This document shows, in pieces, positions 1 through 10,200 of a stretch of 64,000 nt of DNA. Under the pieces are notes generated by a model. The model was not told the DNA's origin. It did not search any database and saw nothing but the letters and a program-made list of their open reading frames with translations. How positions within the stretch are numbered: position 1 is the first letter of the stretch; the number at the start of each line of letters is the position of its first letter. This DNA is from Mikania micrantha (taxonomy: Eukaryota; Streptophyta; Magnoliopsida; Asterales; Asteraceae): the NCBI GenBank assembly GCA_009363875.1, contig CM018680.1:75333811-75397810 (forward strand), given 5' to 3'. A program made the translations under genes and the position numbers.

Positions 1-1379
1 GTCAAGAAATGGAAAGAAAATAGATAAGTATAAACTTATCCATGGACTATGGTTACAAACCAATGTAATACAGACCAACATTTATACGTTTGATCTTCGT
101 AAAGAAATTTCCATAAACAGATTGAGATGCCATAAGCTTTGAATAAATTCCATTCGTACATACGGTTATGCAATTCTCAAAGATTAAGAAGATGGTACGT
201 GATTAGGCATGTGTCTCAAGCTCTTAATTTAATCCATAAATTTAAGTTTCATATAATTCTAACCTATAAGGTTAGGGTTATGATTCGATCCCATTGTTGT
301 ACAAATATTATGTTAAACTTATGATATATGTTATAGGAACTGAAAATAAACGCATCAAGAATCATCTTTGCCAATAGTTATAAGAATTGATTGAGCAGAA
401 ACACTGCCCAAATTTATATTGAGAAGTTCTAAGCTGTGACCCAGTCAACCAAAAAAATCCAGGTGAATACATCTAACTTGTTTTTAAATATAAATGAATT
501 TTTTAGCATGGTTTGTTTAAACTTTGACGCATAAAGGGATACTACGTGACCAGCATTTAGGGTATTAGTATACATATGATTTGAAAATCGTATCCGCATA
601 TGGGTGAAATTCTCATACGTGGCTGGTACAAGTGGGCTGGAAGTTAAACGTAAGACGTACTCCGCAGGCAACCTAACTAGTGACCAGCTGTGGGTTGGAG
701 GGAACAAAACGTAAGACGCGCTGCGCTGTAGTTCCTAACCAGTGACAGTTATAAACCAGTGTATGCAGTAGTTGTATCGATCAGTGATATAACCTGCTAA
801 ATGTGTAGTATTGCCAATATTACTTATGGTTAAAGGACCGAACATGCTATGCTTACATATCGAGTCTGTTACTTGTATTCACCAACTTTATGTTGACGTT
901 TTATTTTCAAAAACTTTTCAGGTAATAATGAATGACAAATCAGAAGCAAGATTAGAGGTTTAGGGCCTATGACGCCTTAAATAAAAATCTTGTGGCGAAA
1001 CCGATGAGCGATTGGAGTTATACCTCCAAGTCCTGTGTAAACCGAGATATGTAAATATATGTTTGTAAAAACTCGGTTTAAAATGAAATAAAATGTTATG
1101 TTCATATCTACGCCTATGAAATTTTATAAAACCCTGAAAAGTTATGTACTGGCAATGTAAATGTGATTTTTCATACCTATGCGTATGAACTATTTGTAAA
1201 TTATGAAAAACGATTTTCACATCCATGCATGTGATTTATTCATAAAATTATGAATTTATGAAACAACGCTTCTGTTGAAACATATTAAAATAAATAATAA
1301 ACTCTGACCGAGATTGTGTTTGTCAATTAAACCAATTCGGGTCGCAGCGCCTGGGTCGCCGAGAGCCCGGGGTGTGACA
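1..1379 (+). mobile_element. Probable 3' part of an LTR (Ty3/gypsy-style), left end outside the window
   Basis: No credible gene is visible here. The block ends in a GC-rich stretch and GGGGTGTGACA at 1370-1379, then changes without a gap into copia reverse-transcriptase codons at 1380. Many plant Ty3/gypsy LTRs end in TGTGACA, so I infer an LTR end at 1379. The interior has short degenerate repeats: GTAAGACG at about 650 and 710, and variants of a CATACCTATGCGTATGAAC-like palindrome at 1090-1250. No left LTR border, primer-binding site or TSD could be identified. The short ORFs in this block are not gene-like. Confidence 0.4.
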
Positions 1380-2570
1380 AAAGCTGCATTTCTTCATGGG
1401 GAGTTGAAGGAATGTGTGTTTGTAAAGCAACCAAAGGGTTATCAGAAGAAAGGAGAGGAGTATAAAGTGTACAAGTTATCCAAGGCTTTGTATAGGTTAA
1501 GGCAAGCACCCAGGGCTTGGAATTTGAAACTGGATGGGGTGTTAAAGGACCTAAAATTTGTTATATGCCAACATGAAAAAGCAGTCTATGCGAAAGTAAA
1601 GGTTGGGTCTGTTTTGATAGTGTGTGTGTATGTTGATGACTTGTTGGTTGCAGGTTCAAGTGAATCAGAGATTGAAAATTTTAAGCTGAGTATGAGTTCT
1701 AAGTTTGAAATGACTGATTTGGGCTTGTTGTGTTACTATCTAGGGATGAAAGTAATACAAAAGGAAGATGGTATTTTTGTGAAGCAATCCACATATGCTG
1801 CTAAGGTTGTGAAGCTAGCAGGACTCAATGATTGTAATAGTGTGAAAGTTCCCATGGAACCTGGTTTGAAATTGTCTAAGGAAGATGTGGACAGAGTGTG
1901 GATCCATCTATGTATAGGAAATTGGTTGGTTCATTAAGATACTTGACAAAGACTAGACCAGATATAACATTTGCTGTGAGTTATACTAGTCGGTTTATGC
2001 AGCAGCCTAGAGAACAACATTTGAAGGCTGTTAAGCATTTGATCAGATATGTTAGTGGAACACAGCATTTTGGAATCAACTATAGCAGAGTTAATGAAGG
2101 TGGGCTTGTTGGTTACAGTGATAGTAATCACATGACAAGCTGTGATGATGGAAAGAGCACTTCTGGATGTGGCTTGGTGTCATGGAGTTCACAAAAGCAA
2201 CAGACTGTTGCTTTATCATCTTGCGAGGCTAAGTTTATGGCTGCAACTGCAGCGGCTTGTCAAGGTATATGGTTGCATGGTTTGCTTGAAGAAGTTATTG
2301 GAAGAGGTCATGATGTTCCTATGTTGTTTGTTGATAATAAGTCAGCTTTGGCTCTTATGAAGAATCCGGTATTTCATGGCAGAAGTAAACATATCAGCAC
2401 GAGGTATCATTTCATAAGAGAGTGTATTGAGCAGGAGAAAATCAAAGTGGATTTTGTGTGTGGTGATTTATAGAAGGCTGACATCTTGACTAAGTCATTG
2501 ACTAAAGCAAAGTTTGTTAAAATGAGAAGTTTAATTGGTTTGGAAGATTTGAAGGAAATATCTTGGAATT
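1380..2570 (+). pseudogene. Decayed Ty1/copia pol fragment: reverse transcriptase and RNase H
   Basis: The reading starts abruptly inside RT (KAAFLHGEL, normally preceded by the QMDVKTAF region). It continues through KALYRLRQAPRAWN and the catalytic YVDDLLVAG. The frame shifts near 1895: the first frame ends at 1937, and homology continues in another frame from about 1898 with YRKLVGSLRYL. RNase H follows, with GYSDSNH, SSCEAKFMA and DNKSALAL. A TAG at 2471-2473 interrupts GDL/KADILTKS near the pol C-terminus. Gag, protease and integrase are missing, because the left side is replaced by the unrelated LTR-like block. One frameshift, one nonsense codon and 5' loss make this non-functional. It was a class I copia element; its lineage is not assigned. 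Confidence 0.93.
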
Positions 2571-2582
2571 AGAGGGGAGTAT

Positions 2583-2778
2583 TGTTGGAAGTGTTTTGTA
2601 ATTCCAAGAGTATTTGAGGGGCTGTTTTGTAATATTTCATTTTATGTTCATCCTGTTTAGTTTGTTAGTAGTTTGTTAATCACATATAAGAATAAGCTGT
2701 AATTGTGGTTTAGTAGTTCTAATTCAATTACCAAAAAGCATTTTTCTAGATTCATATTAGTTCTTGGTACCTGTTTCA
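2583..2778 (+). repeat. 3' LTR of the decayed copia element
   Basis: A purine-rich tract (AGAGGGGAGTAT, about 2571-2582) follows the end of pol, as expected for a polypurine tract. TGTTGGAAGTG then starts an LTR. The right edge is placed at the CA of CTGTTTCA (2778) and is less certain because no 5' LTR or TSD is available for comparison. Confidence 0.6.
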
Positions 2779-3782
2779 TAAGTTACTATGCGTTAATCTC
2801 TTGAAGATAGATAATTTTTTCTAGATATGAATCAACGAAAGTAACATTTGCATTCTATCACTTTTGATTACGGGTGATGAACATTAGTAGAAAGGTCTAG
2901 AATAACTAATTCAAATATTGAAAACTAAACCTGGTTATTTTAATTATGTTATTTTATCACAGAATTATAAATCTTCTCATTTTCGTTATTTGCTTCGATC
3001 AAATCTTATACTAATAATTAAGTAGCTATAGCGACATATCTTACTCGATGGTTTAATCTCAGCTTATTTTTCTTACCTATTTCTCCTACTAATTCAAAGA
3101 CATGAGTCACTCTTTGCTTCATCCTTTAGTCATATTGTTCTATTTCTCTCTCACATTAAGTATAATGTTATTAAAATAATATACATTTAGAAATTTAATA
3201 TAAATTTAAATAATAATAATAAATGTTTAACGTTTAAAGAATATATTTTAAATTTATAATTGTATTTATCATAAATTAATCAATCAACTAATAATTTCTA
3301 AATTTTTGTTACTAAATATTTTTTTTTATACAAACATGTGATACATAAGCTTCTAAGTTCTAACTTAGTTTTTTAATTGTAACCAGAGAAGTTTGAGAAC
3401 TCGAGGGCAATTTTAGTTTTTTAACAAAAATATACAAGTTATTAATGTATTGGAAAAAAAAAATTAAAAAAAAAAACAAAACAAAAACATCACCGCCCTT
3501 GTTCTAAATCGTGGATCGAAGACGGTTTTTTTAACTTTCTCGATGGTACCTAAATTTTGAATTTGATGCTCGTCTTAGCTCTAAATTCTAACTGCTGGTA
3601 TTCACAGTATTGGCTTTTCATTAGCTGAATCTGCGTAATTTTTGACTCAAATTGATGAAGCTACGTGAACGATTTTCGTTTTTTGGGGTCATTACATAAA
3701 ATTTGGAATCAGATAGTTGCATATGGGCCCCCTATCCTTTAGCTATTTGAACCAACTTATTGCCTAGTTTTGTTAGTTGATC
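2779..3782. other. AT-rich intergenic DNA, no gene seen
   Basis: This is AT-rich sequence with homopolymer runs (A and T tracts around 3315-3330 and 3450-3485). No ORF with recognisable protein character and no clear terminal repeats were found. Confidence 0.5.
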
Positions 3783-3796
3783 ACTTTTTATACTGT

Positions 3797-4008
3797 GTAC
3801 AACAACAAGCATACCCAGTAAAACTCACACTTAGAGTAGGGTTTTGGAGAAATATAGAGACAAACCTTACCCCTATTCCAGTTGGGATAGAGAGGCTGCC
3901 CCGAAGGAGTCCTCGGCTCAAAGTCATCGTTTAAGTTTGATCATCCCATCGCTTTTAACGATTATTTTCACAAAATAAGTAAAATAATGTTAAAATTAGT
4001 GCAATTTT
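3797..4008 (-). repeat. SINE, family A (5'-truncated copy)
   Basis: Read on the minus strand it ends GGTAAGG...CTCTAAGTGTGAGTTTTACTGGGTATGC and TTGTTGTT, the family A 3' end also seen at 13659, 15482 and 38654. An imperfect direct repeat flanks it (3783-3796 and 4009-4021, ACTTTTATACTGT-like, one-T difference). The 5' head present in full copies (GCCCCATTTGCGGTGCACGC) is absent. The inner AACGTTATTTT...AATAATGTT inverted repeat is retained. The 3' portion resembles the 3' domain shared by many angiosperm SINEs (TS/Au type), from memory. Confidence 0.75.
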
Positions 4009-4256
4009 ACTTTTATACTGTTTAAGACATATAATTATGCAATCACTTATGCTTATTATAGTGAATCATCCCATAGGTAGCTGAAATGTGTAAATAAATG
4101 GAGAAATATATGCCTTAAGTGATTTACATTAGCCATTAGTAGCTTGGTCAACAAATCGACTTTGCAGCCTGTATTTTTTACATTCATGATGTCTGTATAA
4201 ACTATATTTCCTGTATAAGATATATGGCCATAGTTGCTATAATTGTAAAATAAACA

Positions 4257-4481
4257 AGCTCCCCCTTTTCAGTAGGGTCGCCGTAAAAATGAAGACGAAC
4301 ATTACCACTATCCCTGATAGTTTCCAAAGGAATCTTCGTTTGAAGTTAATCATCACAATGCTTTTAACGTTATTTTCAAAAAATAAGTAAATAACGTTAA
4401 AATTAGTGCAATTTTACTTTTGTCCCCTATGACCCACACATATATGCATTATATGCGTGTTCCGCAAATGGAACGTTATGG
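4257..4481 (-). repeat. SINE, family A (diverged, near full length)
   Basis: The minus-strand reading begins with the family head (CCATTTGCGGAACACGCATA) and passes through the TAACGTTATTT/AAATAACGTTA inverted repeat. It ends in a diverged 3' domain with CCCTACTGAAAAGGGGGAGCTT. Imperfect direct repeats flank it (TTGTAAAATAAACA at 4243-4256 and TTGTAAAACATAAAACA at about 4482-4497), supporting target-primed insertion. Confidence 0.7.
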
Positions 4482-4622
4482 TTGTAAAACATAAAACACA
4501 TATACAATATTGATGGCATTTGCATTTATTTGATTGAACGTGTACGGTAGTCTTATACTTTTTGAAGAATTAGAAAACTAACCAGCCAAATAAATTCTTG
4601 ACTGCACAATATGAATTTTATA

Positions 4623-5021
4623 GGGTGGTGTTATTCACACACCCCACTGCCACACCTCACACCCCAATACACCCAGTATTGGTCAATACGGGAGTATTGA
4701 GAGGTAATCATTAGGTGTCAGTACCAATGATTTGGGTGTCAGTACCAATGATTTGGGTGTCAGTATCAATGATTGGACCCTTATACGCCCTGTAGTGACC
4801 AATACGAGGCAATACACCCACTGCCACACCTCACACCCCAATGCACCCAGTATTGGTCAATACGGGGAGTATTGAGAGGTAATCATTAGGTGTCAGTACC
4901 AATGATTTGGGTGTCAGTATCAATGATTGGACCCTTATACGCCCAGTAGTGACCAATACGAGGCATATACTTGACATGTGGTGTTAAAATATATTTTTGG
5001 GGTGTGTAGATAACCCCTCCC
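4623..5021. mobile_element. MITE with about 23-bp TIRs, 8-bp TSD and an internal duplication
   Basis: The left terminus GGGTGGTGTTATTCACACACC and right terminus (reverse complement GGGAGGGGTTATCTACACACC) are inverted repeats with few mismatches. ATTTTATA occurs immediately outside both ends (4615-4622 and 5022-5029). The 399-bp element has no coding capacity. Inside, a block of about 150 bp (CACTGCCACACCTCACACCC ... GACCAATACGAGGC) is present twice, at about 4645-4808 and 4817-4966, and contains 2-3 copies of a GTGTCAGTACCAATGATTTG unit. An 8-bp TSD fits hAT, and Mutator-like elements cannot be excluded. Confidence 0.85.
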
Positions 5022-5126
5022 ATTTTATATTAGGATATATAATGTCACATATTTTCTTAGCTTTTGAAGGACAGCTATAATATACAATAATAAGCCCTTT
5101 GAATTTCTTTATAAAAACTCTCTTTT

Positions 5127-5450
5127 CGTAACTTTTCGAGGACTCCTTCGGAACATCCTCTCTATCTCATAGGCAGTGGCGGAGCTTCAAAAAAAGCTCG
5201 GATGGGGCTGAAGGTTTTTTAGGAAGAAAAACGGAGGGGGCCGAAGGATTTTTAGGAAGAAAACGAGAGAAAACGAAGGATTTTTCGACGAAATACTACT
5301 AAATCAACTCTTCTGGCCGGAAAAACAGGGGGGCCGAGGCCCCCTCGGGCCCTCAATAAGCACCGCCCCTGCTCATAGGGGTAAGGTTTGTGTCCATCAT
5401 TTCCTCCAGATCCTACTAAAAAGTAGGAATATATTGGGTAAGTTTGTTTG
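5127..5450 (+). repeat. SINE, family A, interrupted by a hAT-like MITE
   Basis: A family A 3' domain (GAGGACTCCTTCGGAACATCCTCTCTATC ... GGGGTAAGGTTTGTGTCC ... TAGGAATATATTGGGTAAG) ends in TTTGTTTG. The 5' head is missing. Imperfect direct repeats (about 28 bp, GAATTTCTTTATAAAAACTC-like at 5098-5126 and GAATTTCTCTACGGAAACTC-like at about 5451-5480) flank it. A separate element at 5174-5371 splits it in two; removing that element and one TSD copy restores a continuous SINE. Confidence 0.8.
5174..5371. mobile_element. hAT-like MITE nested in a SINE (8-bp TSD CTCATAGG)
   Basis: This 198-bp insertion starts CAGTGGCGGAGCTT and ends AAGCACCGCCCCTG, which are imperfect 14-bp inverted repeats. CTCATAGG is present at both junctions (5166-5173 and 5372-5379), and the interrupted SINE reads through when the insert and one TSD are removed. 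TIRs beginning CAG(T/G)GGCGG and an 8-bp TSD are typical of plant hAT-derived elements. The interior has two related units (GGCTGAAGGTTTTTTAGGAA and GGCCGAAGGATTTTTAGGAA) and no ORF. Confidence 0.92.
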
Positions 5451-5452
5451 TT

Positions 5453-5906
5453 TGAATTTCTCTACGGAAACTCTATTTTCATGTTGTTTGTGATCGAAAT
5501 CTTTGCTTATTAATTTCTACAATACATTATGTACGAGTTTGAACTAAAAGAGACTATGTTCAATACAATCAAAATTCGAAAATATAATTTAGATAGTTGG
5601 AAATAAAAGTCATACCTTATTCATGATAAAAATTCTTTGATACTGTTAATAACTTCATCAATAAATTGAAGTCAAATGTCAATGATGATTGCTAGTTCAG
5701 GAAAATCCTAAAACCATATCTACTCATCTTTGATTTCATGATTTACTCATGTTATTCAAATTGCTTTGTAAATCAACAATATAAGTTTGATAAGAGCATG
5801 GATTTATTTTCATGGTAAACAAACGTCAAGTGAACACACTATGAAAACAGAAAATAAAAAGCATGGAAGCAAGTCAAAAGACATGGATGTCAAATTGTCT
5901 TTATAG
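5453..5906. other. Intergenic DNA, no feature recognised
   Basis: Apart from the SINE TSD copy at its left edge, this is AT-rich sequence with no recognisable gene or terminal repeats. Confidence 0.5.
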
Positions 5907-5942
<36 letters not shown>

Positions 5943-6042
5943 GTCATCATGCTCAGTATATCCCACTGTTAGCAAAGCTAAGGTAGGATCTGAGAAGGGT
6001 AAGAATAAAGAGGCTGCTTCCAATGAGATCACCGGCTCATGA
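5907..6042 (-). repeat. (ATC)n microsatellite attached to a truncated SINE-like 3' end
   Basis: About 44 bp of ATC repeats (5907-5950) run directly into GCTCAGTATATCCCAC..GCAAAGCTAAGGTAGGATCT and ...AGGCTGCTTCC...CCGGCTCATG. On the minus strand this is a family of short retroposons whose 3' end resembles the GGTAAGG/TGGGA-ATATACTG SINE domain, with a GAT-repeat tail. An ORF reading as poly-serine across the microsatellite is not considered real. Confidence 0.55.
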
Positions 6043-6440
6043 CTAATTAATCAACTATTTATATTTTAAATTTTAGATTTTAATAAAAAAGTGAAGATTG
6101 TGTCATGTGATTAGGTTTTATTTTTGCTTCTGCAGGCCAAATCAGTGTCACTTCATGAAGTAGGTGTTTCTATCTCAATCTTGCTTGGTCTTGCACCTCC
6201 CACATTGTCCTCTGCCAGCTCATAAAAGGCAATATCACTCCTAAATTATTCAAATCTACTGTTTTTTACTTTTAATTTCTTCTTTTCAATTCAATGTAGC
6301 TCCTTAATGATTTTTCAGTTAAATGAGGTGCTTAGGCCTAACCCTTGTTGGTTGCTAATTTCATTTGAGGTTTCTGGGCCTTTAGTTTACTTTTGATTGT
6401 GTCTAAAACACTGTATTTATGTGCCAAAGGTCATGTAATA
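6043..6440. other. Intergenic DNA, no feature recognised
   Basis: No gene, RNA or terminal-repeat structure was found between the SINE remnant and the next SINE. Confidence 0.5.
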
Positions 6441-6453
6441 GTTAGTTGTGTTT

Positions 6454-6727
6454 GTCCTGCAAATTCAGCCCACTGGTTGGAGTTTCACCAAGTGACCGAG
6501 AGGTCATGGGTTCAAGTCCTGTCATGGGCAATTTAAAAGACATCCATGTGAGGGAAGAAATCTTGAGCTTAATCTTAGGTTCTGGGCCAATGGGGGCAAG
6601 GGACCGAGGGTTTACCCATTCCAGGGGTTCCCGCGCATCTGGTGTGGCTGCGTCTTACCTCTGCCCGATGGGCCCTGTTAAGACAACATACATGTTATGT
6701 AGGATCGTCGCCGTTCAAAAAACAATG
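6454..6727 (+). repeat. tRNA-derived SINE, family B, with 13-bp TSD
   Basis: The head looks tRNA-like: TGGTTGGAG resembles a pol III A box and GGGTTCAAGTCC is a good B box (consensus GGTTCRANNCC). The body has TTCTGGGCCAATGGGGGC and CCATTCCAGGGGTTCCCGCG, and the 3' end is GGATCGTCGCCGTTCAAAAAA. A 13-bp direct repeat GTTAGTTGTGTTT flanks it at 6441-6453 and 6728-6740. A second copy lies on the opposite strand at 40285-40545. The apparent ORF spanning it is incidental. Confidence 0.88.
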
Positions 6728-6740
6728 GTTAGTTGTGTTT

Positions 6741-7253
6741 AGGCTGCCATTAACAGTAGGAGCCCAGATTTGTAAATATGGTCTTAGGTTATGTCATAGG
6801 ATTAGGAAACAATGCCACCACTGGAATCGGTTTTGTTAGGCACCGATTGGGAGTTAACTGCCAAGGGGAGAGCAATGTTTCATTCTCTATAGTCTATATA
6901 AACAATTAAGTCTGTCAAATGTATGTATGCATGCGTATTACTCTGTTGAATAAAAAAAGAAATTTTATTTTTTATTTTATGTTTCATTCAAACTTTCTGG
7001 AATCACATTTTTTCATGTTGTGTAATACACAAAGTTTTTTATATAAATGATATATTTTGTTATCCATAATTTCAGAGGAAGATGATTTGATTCAAGTCTC
7101 TTTAAATCAACAACTTCCTGAGAATTTTAAAATCGAACAAGATTTAACCGATTTTGTTAGTTTTAACTTAGATTCTAGTGTATTCTGATTTTTTATTTCT
7201 TCAGATGTTTATCATAATTCCTATCAAGAGTGTTTATCATGTCGGGTTGGTAG
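6741..7253. other. Intergenic DNA, no feature recognised
   Basis: AT-rich sequence with no recognisable gene. The giant solo LTR's left TSD begins at 7254. Confidence 0.5.
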
Positions 7254-7258
7254 GTTGA

Positions 7259-10200
7259 TGTCACACCTCCAAATTCCCACGTATGGTGTCAGTCCACATG
7301 AGTGTGACGTGGCCAGAATCACAGCTCATGGTCATATAAAACGACTCTATATGCGTTTCAAAATACACTGTTTGTCATGAAAGTTGATTATAATAGTTTG
7401 CAGCGGAAACAAAATGTTGGCACAGCGGAAAAGTAATAAGTTGAGAATACAGCGGAAACAAGCTGTCAGACACTACATTGTTTTAGAATACATAATCATG
7501 CTAATGTTTGTAATAGAGGTTAGAATGCATGCAAGACTCCTCATTAGTCCTACTCCATGTGCATCCTAGCATTGTGCGTTCAGTTACCTGAGAATACATG
7601 CGAAAACGTGTCAACATAAAGTTGGTGAGTTCACAGGTTTAGATAGTTGAAAGCAGTAAACAGATATATACTGGGTATGTTAAGTTGTTTGTTTTGTTGG
7701 ATTCATGATCCCGAGTGTGTCAGTTCATCTTACCGAAACTTAGACTTGTTGTTTGCCTCCCTGGGTTATCGCGGTACCCAGCAAAAGCTCGATATTACAC
7801 TCGTTATGACCTCCAGTCAATATTGGCGTCGAGTGGGGTTTGTCAGGCTCAGTAGTACTACGTAATAACGACTCGTTTGTTACACAATTAACGGTAAGGG
7901 TGTGAGGACTTTTGTTGCGATACAGTTACACTCAAAAGTTGTTTTACAACATACCAGTCATACATCTAAAAACAGTTGCATTGTATTCTCACCCCATAGT
8001 TTAACAAAACAGTTAAAGAGTAAAAGTGGAGCTGTAAACTCACCTTAGTGATAGTGTGAGAATGCGTAGGCTCCGACTTGCTCTGGGTGACTTGTTCACA
8101 GGTTACCTATATCGTATGGCTTACGTGAGTTTTATTGTTTGTGATTTTGTTTCGAGTTCGTGTTTGTGCTCAACAATCCTTGGTTGTTATGTTAGTCCAT
8201 GTCGGTCCACATTGACTGTGCTTGTCCGTGTTTGATCGTGTTTGACTGTGTTTGACCGTGTCAAGTCAACGACCCGTTGGTGAACTATGTGTCGGTTGTG
8301 ATTCGTGTAACATTCGTGAGTGTGCTCATGGTGTGCAAAGACGCACAAGTAGCGGTCAAGGACAACTTACTATTTATAGTAAGTTTCCATTTATAGCAAG
8401 TTCTGTAACACATATTGTTTTTAAGGTTCTAGCATGCTCGTTAGTCCTACGTGATCATGTTAACACATAACACGTTGTCATTTGCGAGTAAATGAACACA
8501 TAGCTTGTTTTCAGTTACTAAAGTTTCCTAAAAAGGAAAGTTTCTACATCTAGCATGAGTAACACCAAGTTTCACATAACCTAACACAAGATAATCATAT
8601 TACATCATGTCGAGTCATTTAGCCCGTTCAAATCAAGCATAATGTTTCTACTTCAAGACTGCATGCTACAAAGTTACTATAAATGGTAACTTTGTCAAAT
8701 ATTCATGTAACACCCCAACTCTGTTTAGAGCTGACGTGTCACTCGATACAGTAATCAGAACAATTAAGATAATAATTAAGTTCTAAATTCAGTTACAATC
8801 CTTAAATAAAGCAAATCCTTAAACCAGTTCAAACTAGAAATTTAACGAATGTCTTAAAATCAAATACTAGTAAGTTTAAGTGTTTAACAACTCTTCAACT
8901 TGACATCCTAATTTTCTTGATTCCCTCTCTTCACACATTCCCAGTAGCCCCTTGAATACCTGCCGTATATACAAAGAAAACCACAGAAAAGAAATACGGC
9001 TGAGCCAAAATTGCTCAGTAACGGATAGAACAATAGCAAACAATAAATTATCGAAACGATAAAATGAAAATATGACTTCAGAAAAATAACAAGTCATATC
9101 AATAGGAAATACCCATACGAGCCAGTCTCGGTAACACAGTGATCAGTATGTACATTGGCTGCAGCCCTAATGTACCAGTAATGTGCAATGGAAGCGAGGG
9201 CACACACACTTAACCATTCACCAATAACAGAAAACAATAATCATCCTAGGATCGATCCATACGCCTCTAAATAAATAATAAGTGCAACAACTTAGCACAT
9301 CAATAACCAGTGAGAGACGCCGTGGACTAATCGCTCCGCCACAGATAGAGCACGTCAAGGGTGCCACAATTGACGCCCTATGAACCCATAGGTGGATGTG
9401 CTCAGGTATTGAGGTCAAACGAACGATATAATCAATAACAATGCAATATAAGTAACTAAGTCTCGATAAGCAACTTAATCAATAATCGGGAACATGCGAT
9501 AATGAGTTCAAGCATCTAAATCTATCGCATGTATAACAATGTCAATAAAAATCTAATTCAAGTCACATATCAATAACAAGAGAGGATCAAGTAGCAATTG
9601 CAAGTTGGTTGAGACACAAGAGATAAAAATGCTACAATATGAGAAGGGTCGGAACACGTACTCTAAACGAATAATATGAAAAATTAAAGCTACGATCGAA
9701 GGACCAGAAATCCGTACCTTAGATACTTTAGCAAAGCAAAGGTGTCTTCCTTAGCAAGTGTGATAACCTACATTTAGTTCTTTCTTGAGTTAAATTTATA
9801 GAACTTAACTTAGGTTGTTTTATTCTTTGGCTCATCAGGTTTCGGCAATTATGGTTTTCAGCATTAAGAAAATATACACAGTACCCTCTTGTTTTTATTT
9901 AAAATGTGGTTCTAAAAATGAAAAGACTCATTAAGTGAAATATGAAAAATGATTACCAATTCTTGGTTTATTTAACTAGTTTAACTGAACAATAGATGTA
10001 CATAACCACCACTTAAACGTCATCTATCTGGTTTGTGCAGAAACTGTTAGATCCTTTTATTTATTTATATACTTGACATTCCAGTTTTATCTTAGCTGCA
10101 GGTATTTAATATTCAGTTAATTTGTTTAGAATTTTACTTCTCAGATTTGTTTCTAAAATATATATACAAGTTGATCCTTTTTCATCCTTATCATATGAAT

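Noticed and set aside
4640..4970. CRISPR-like array (repeated GTGTCAGTACCAATGATTTG units)
   Set aside because: The units are adjacent without unique spacers of even length and lie inside a MITE with TIRs and TSD in plant DNA.
6454..6520. A tRNA gene suggested by a B box (GGGTTCAAGTCC)
   Set aside because: No cloverleaf or acceptor stem could be formed; the box belongs to a tRNA-derived SINE with a TSD.
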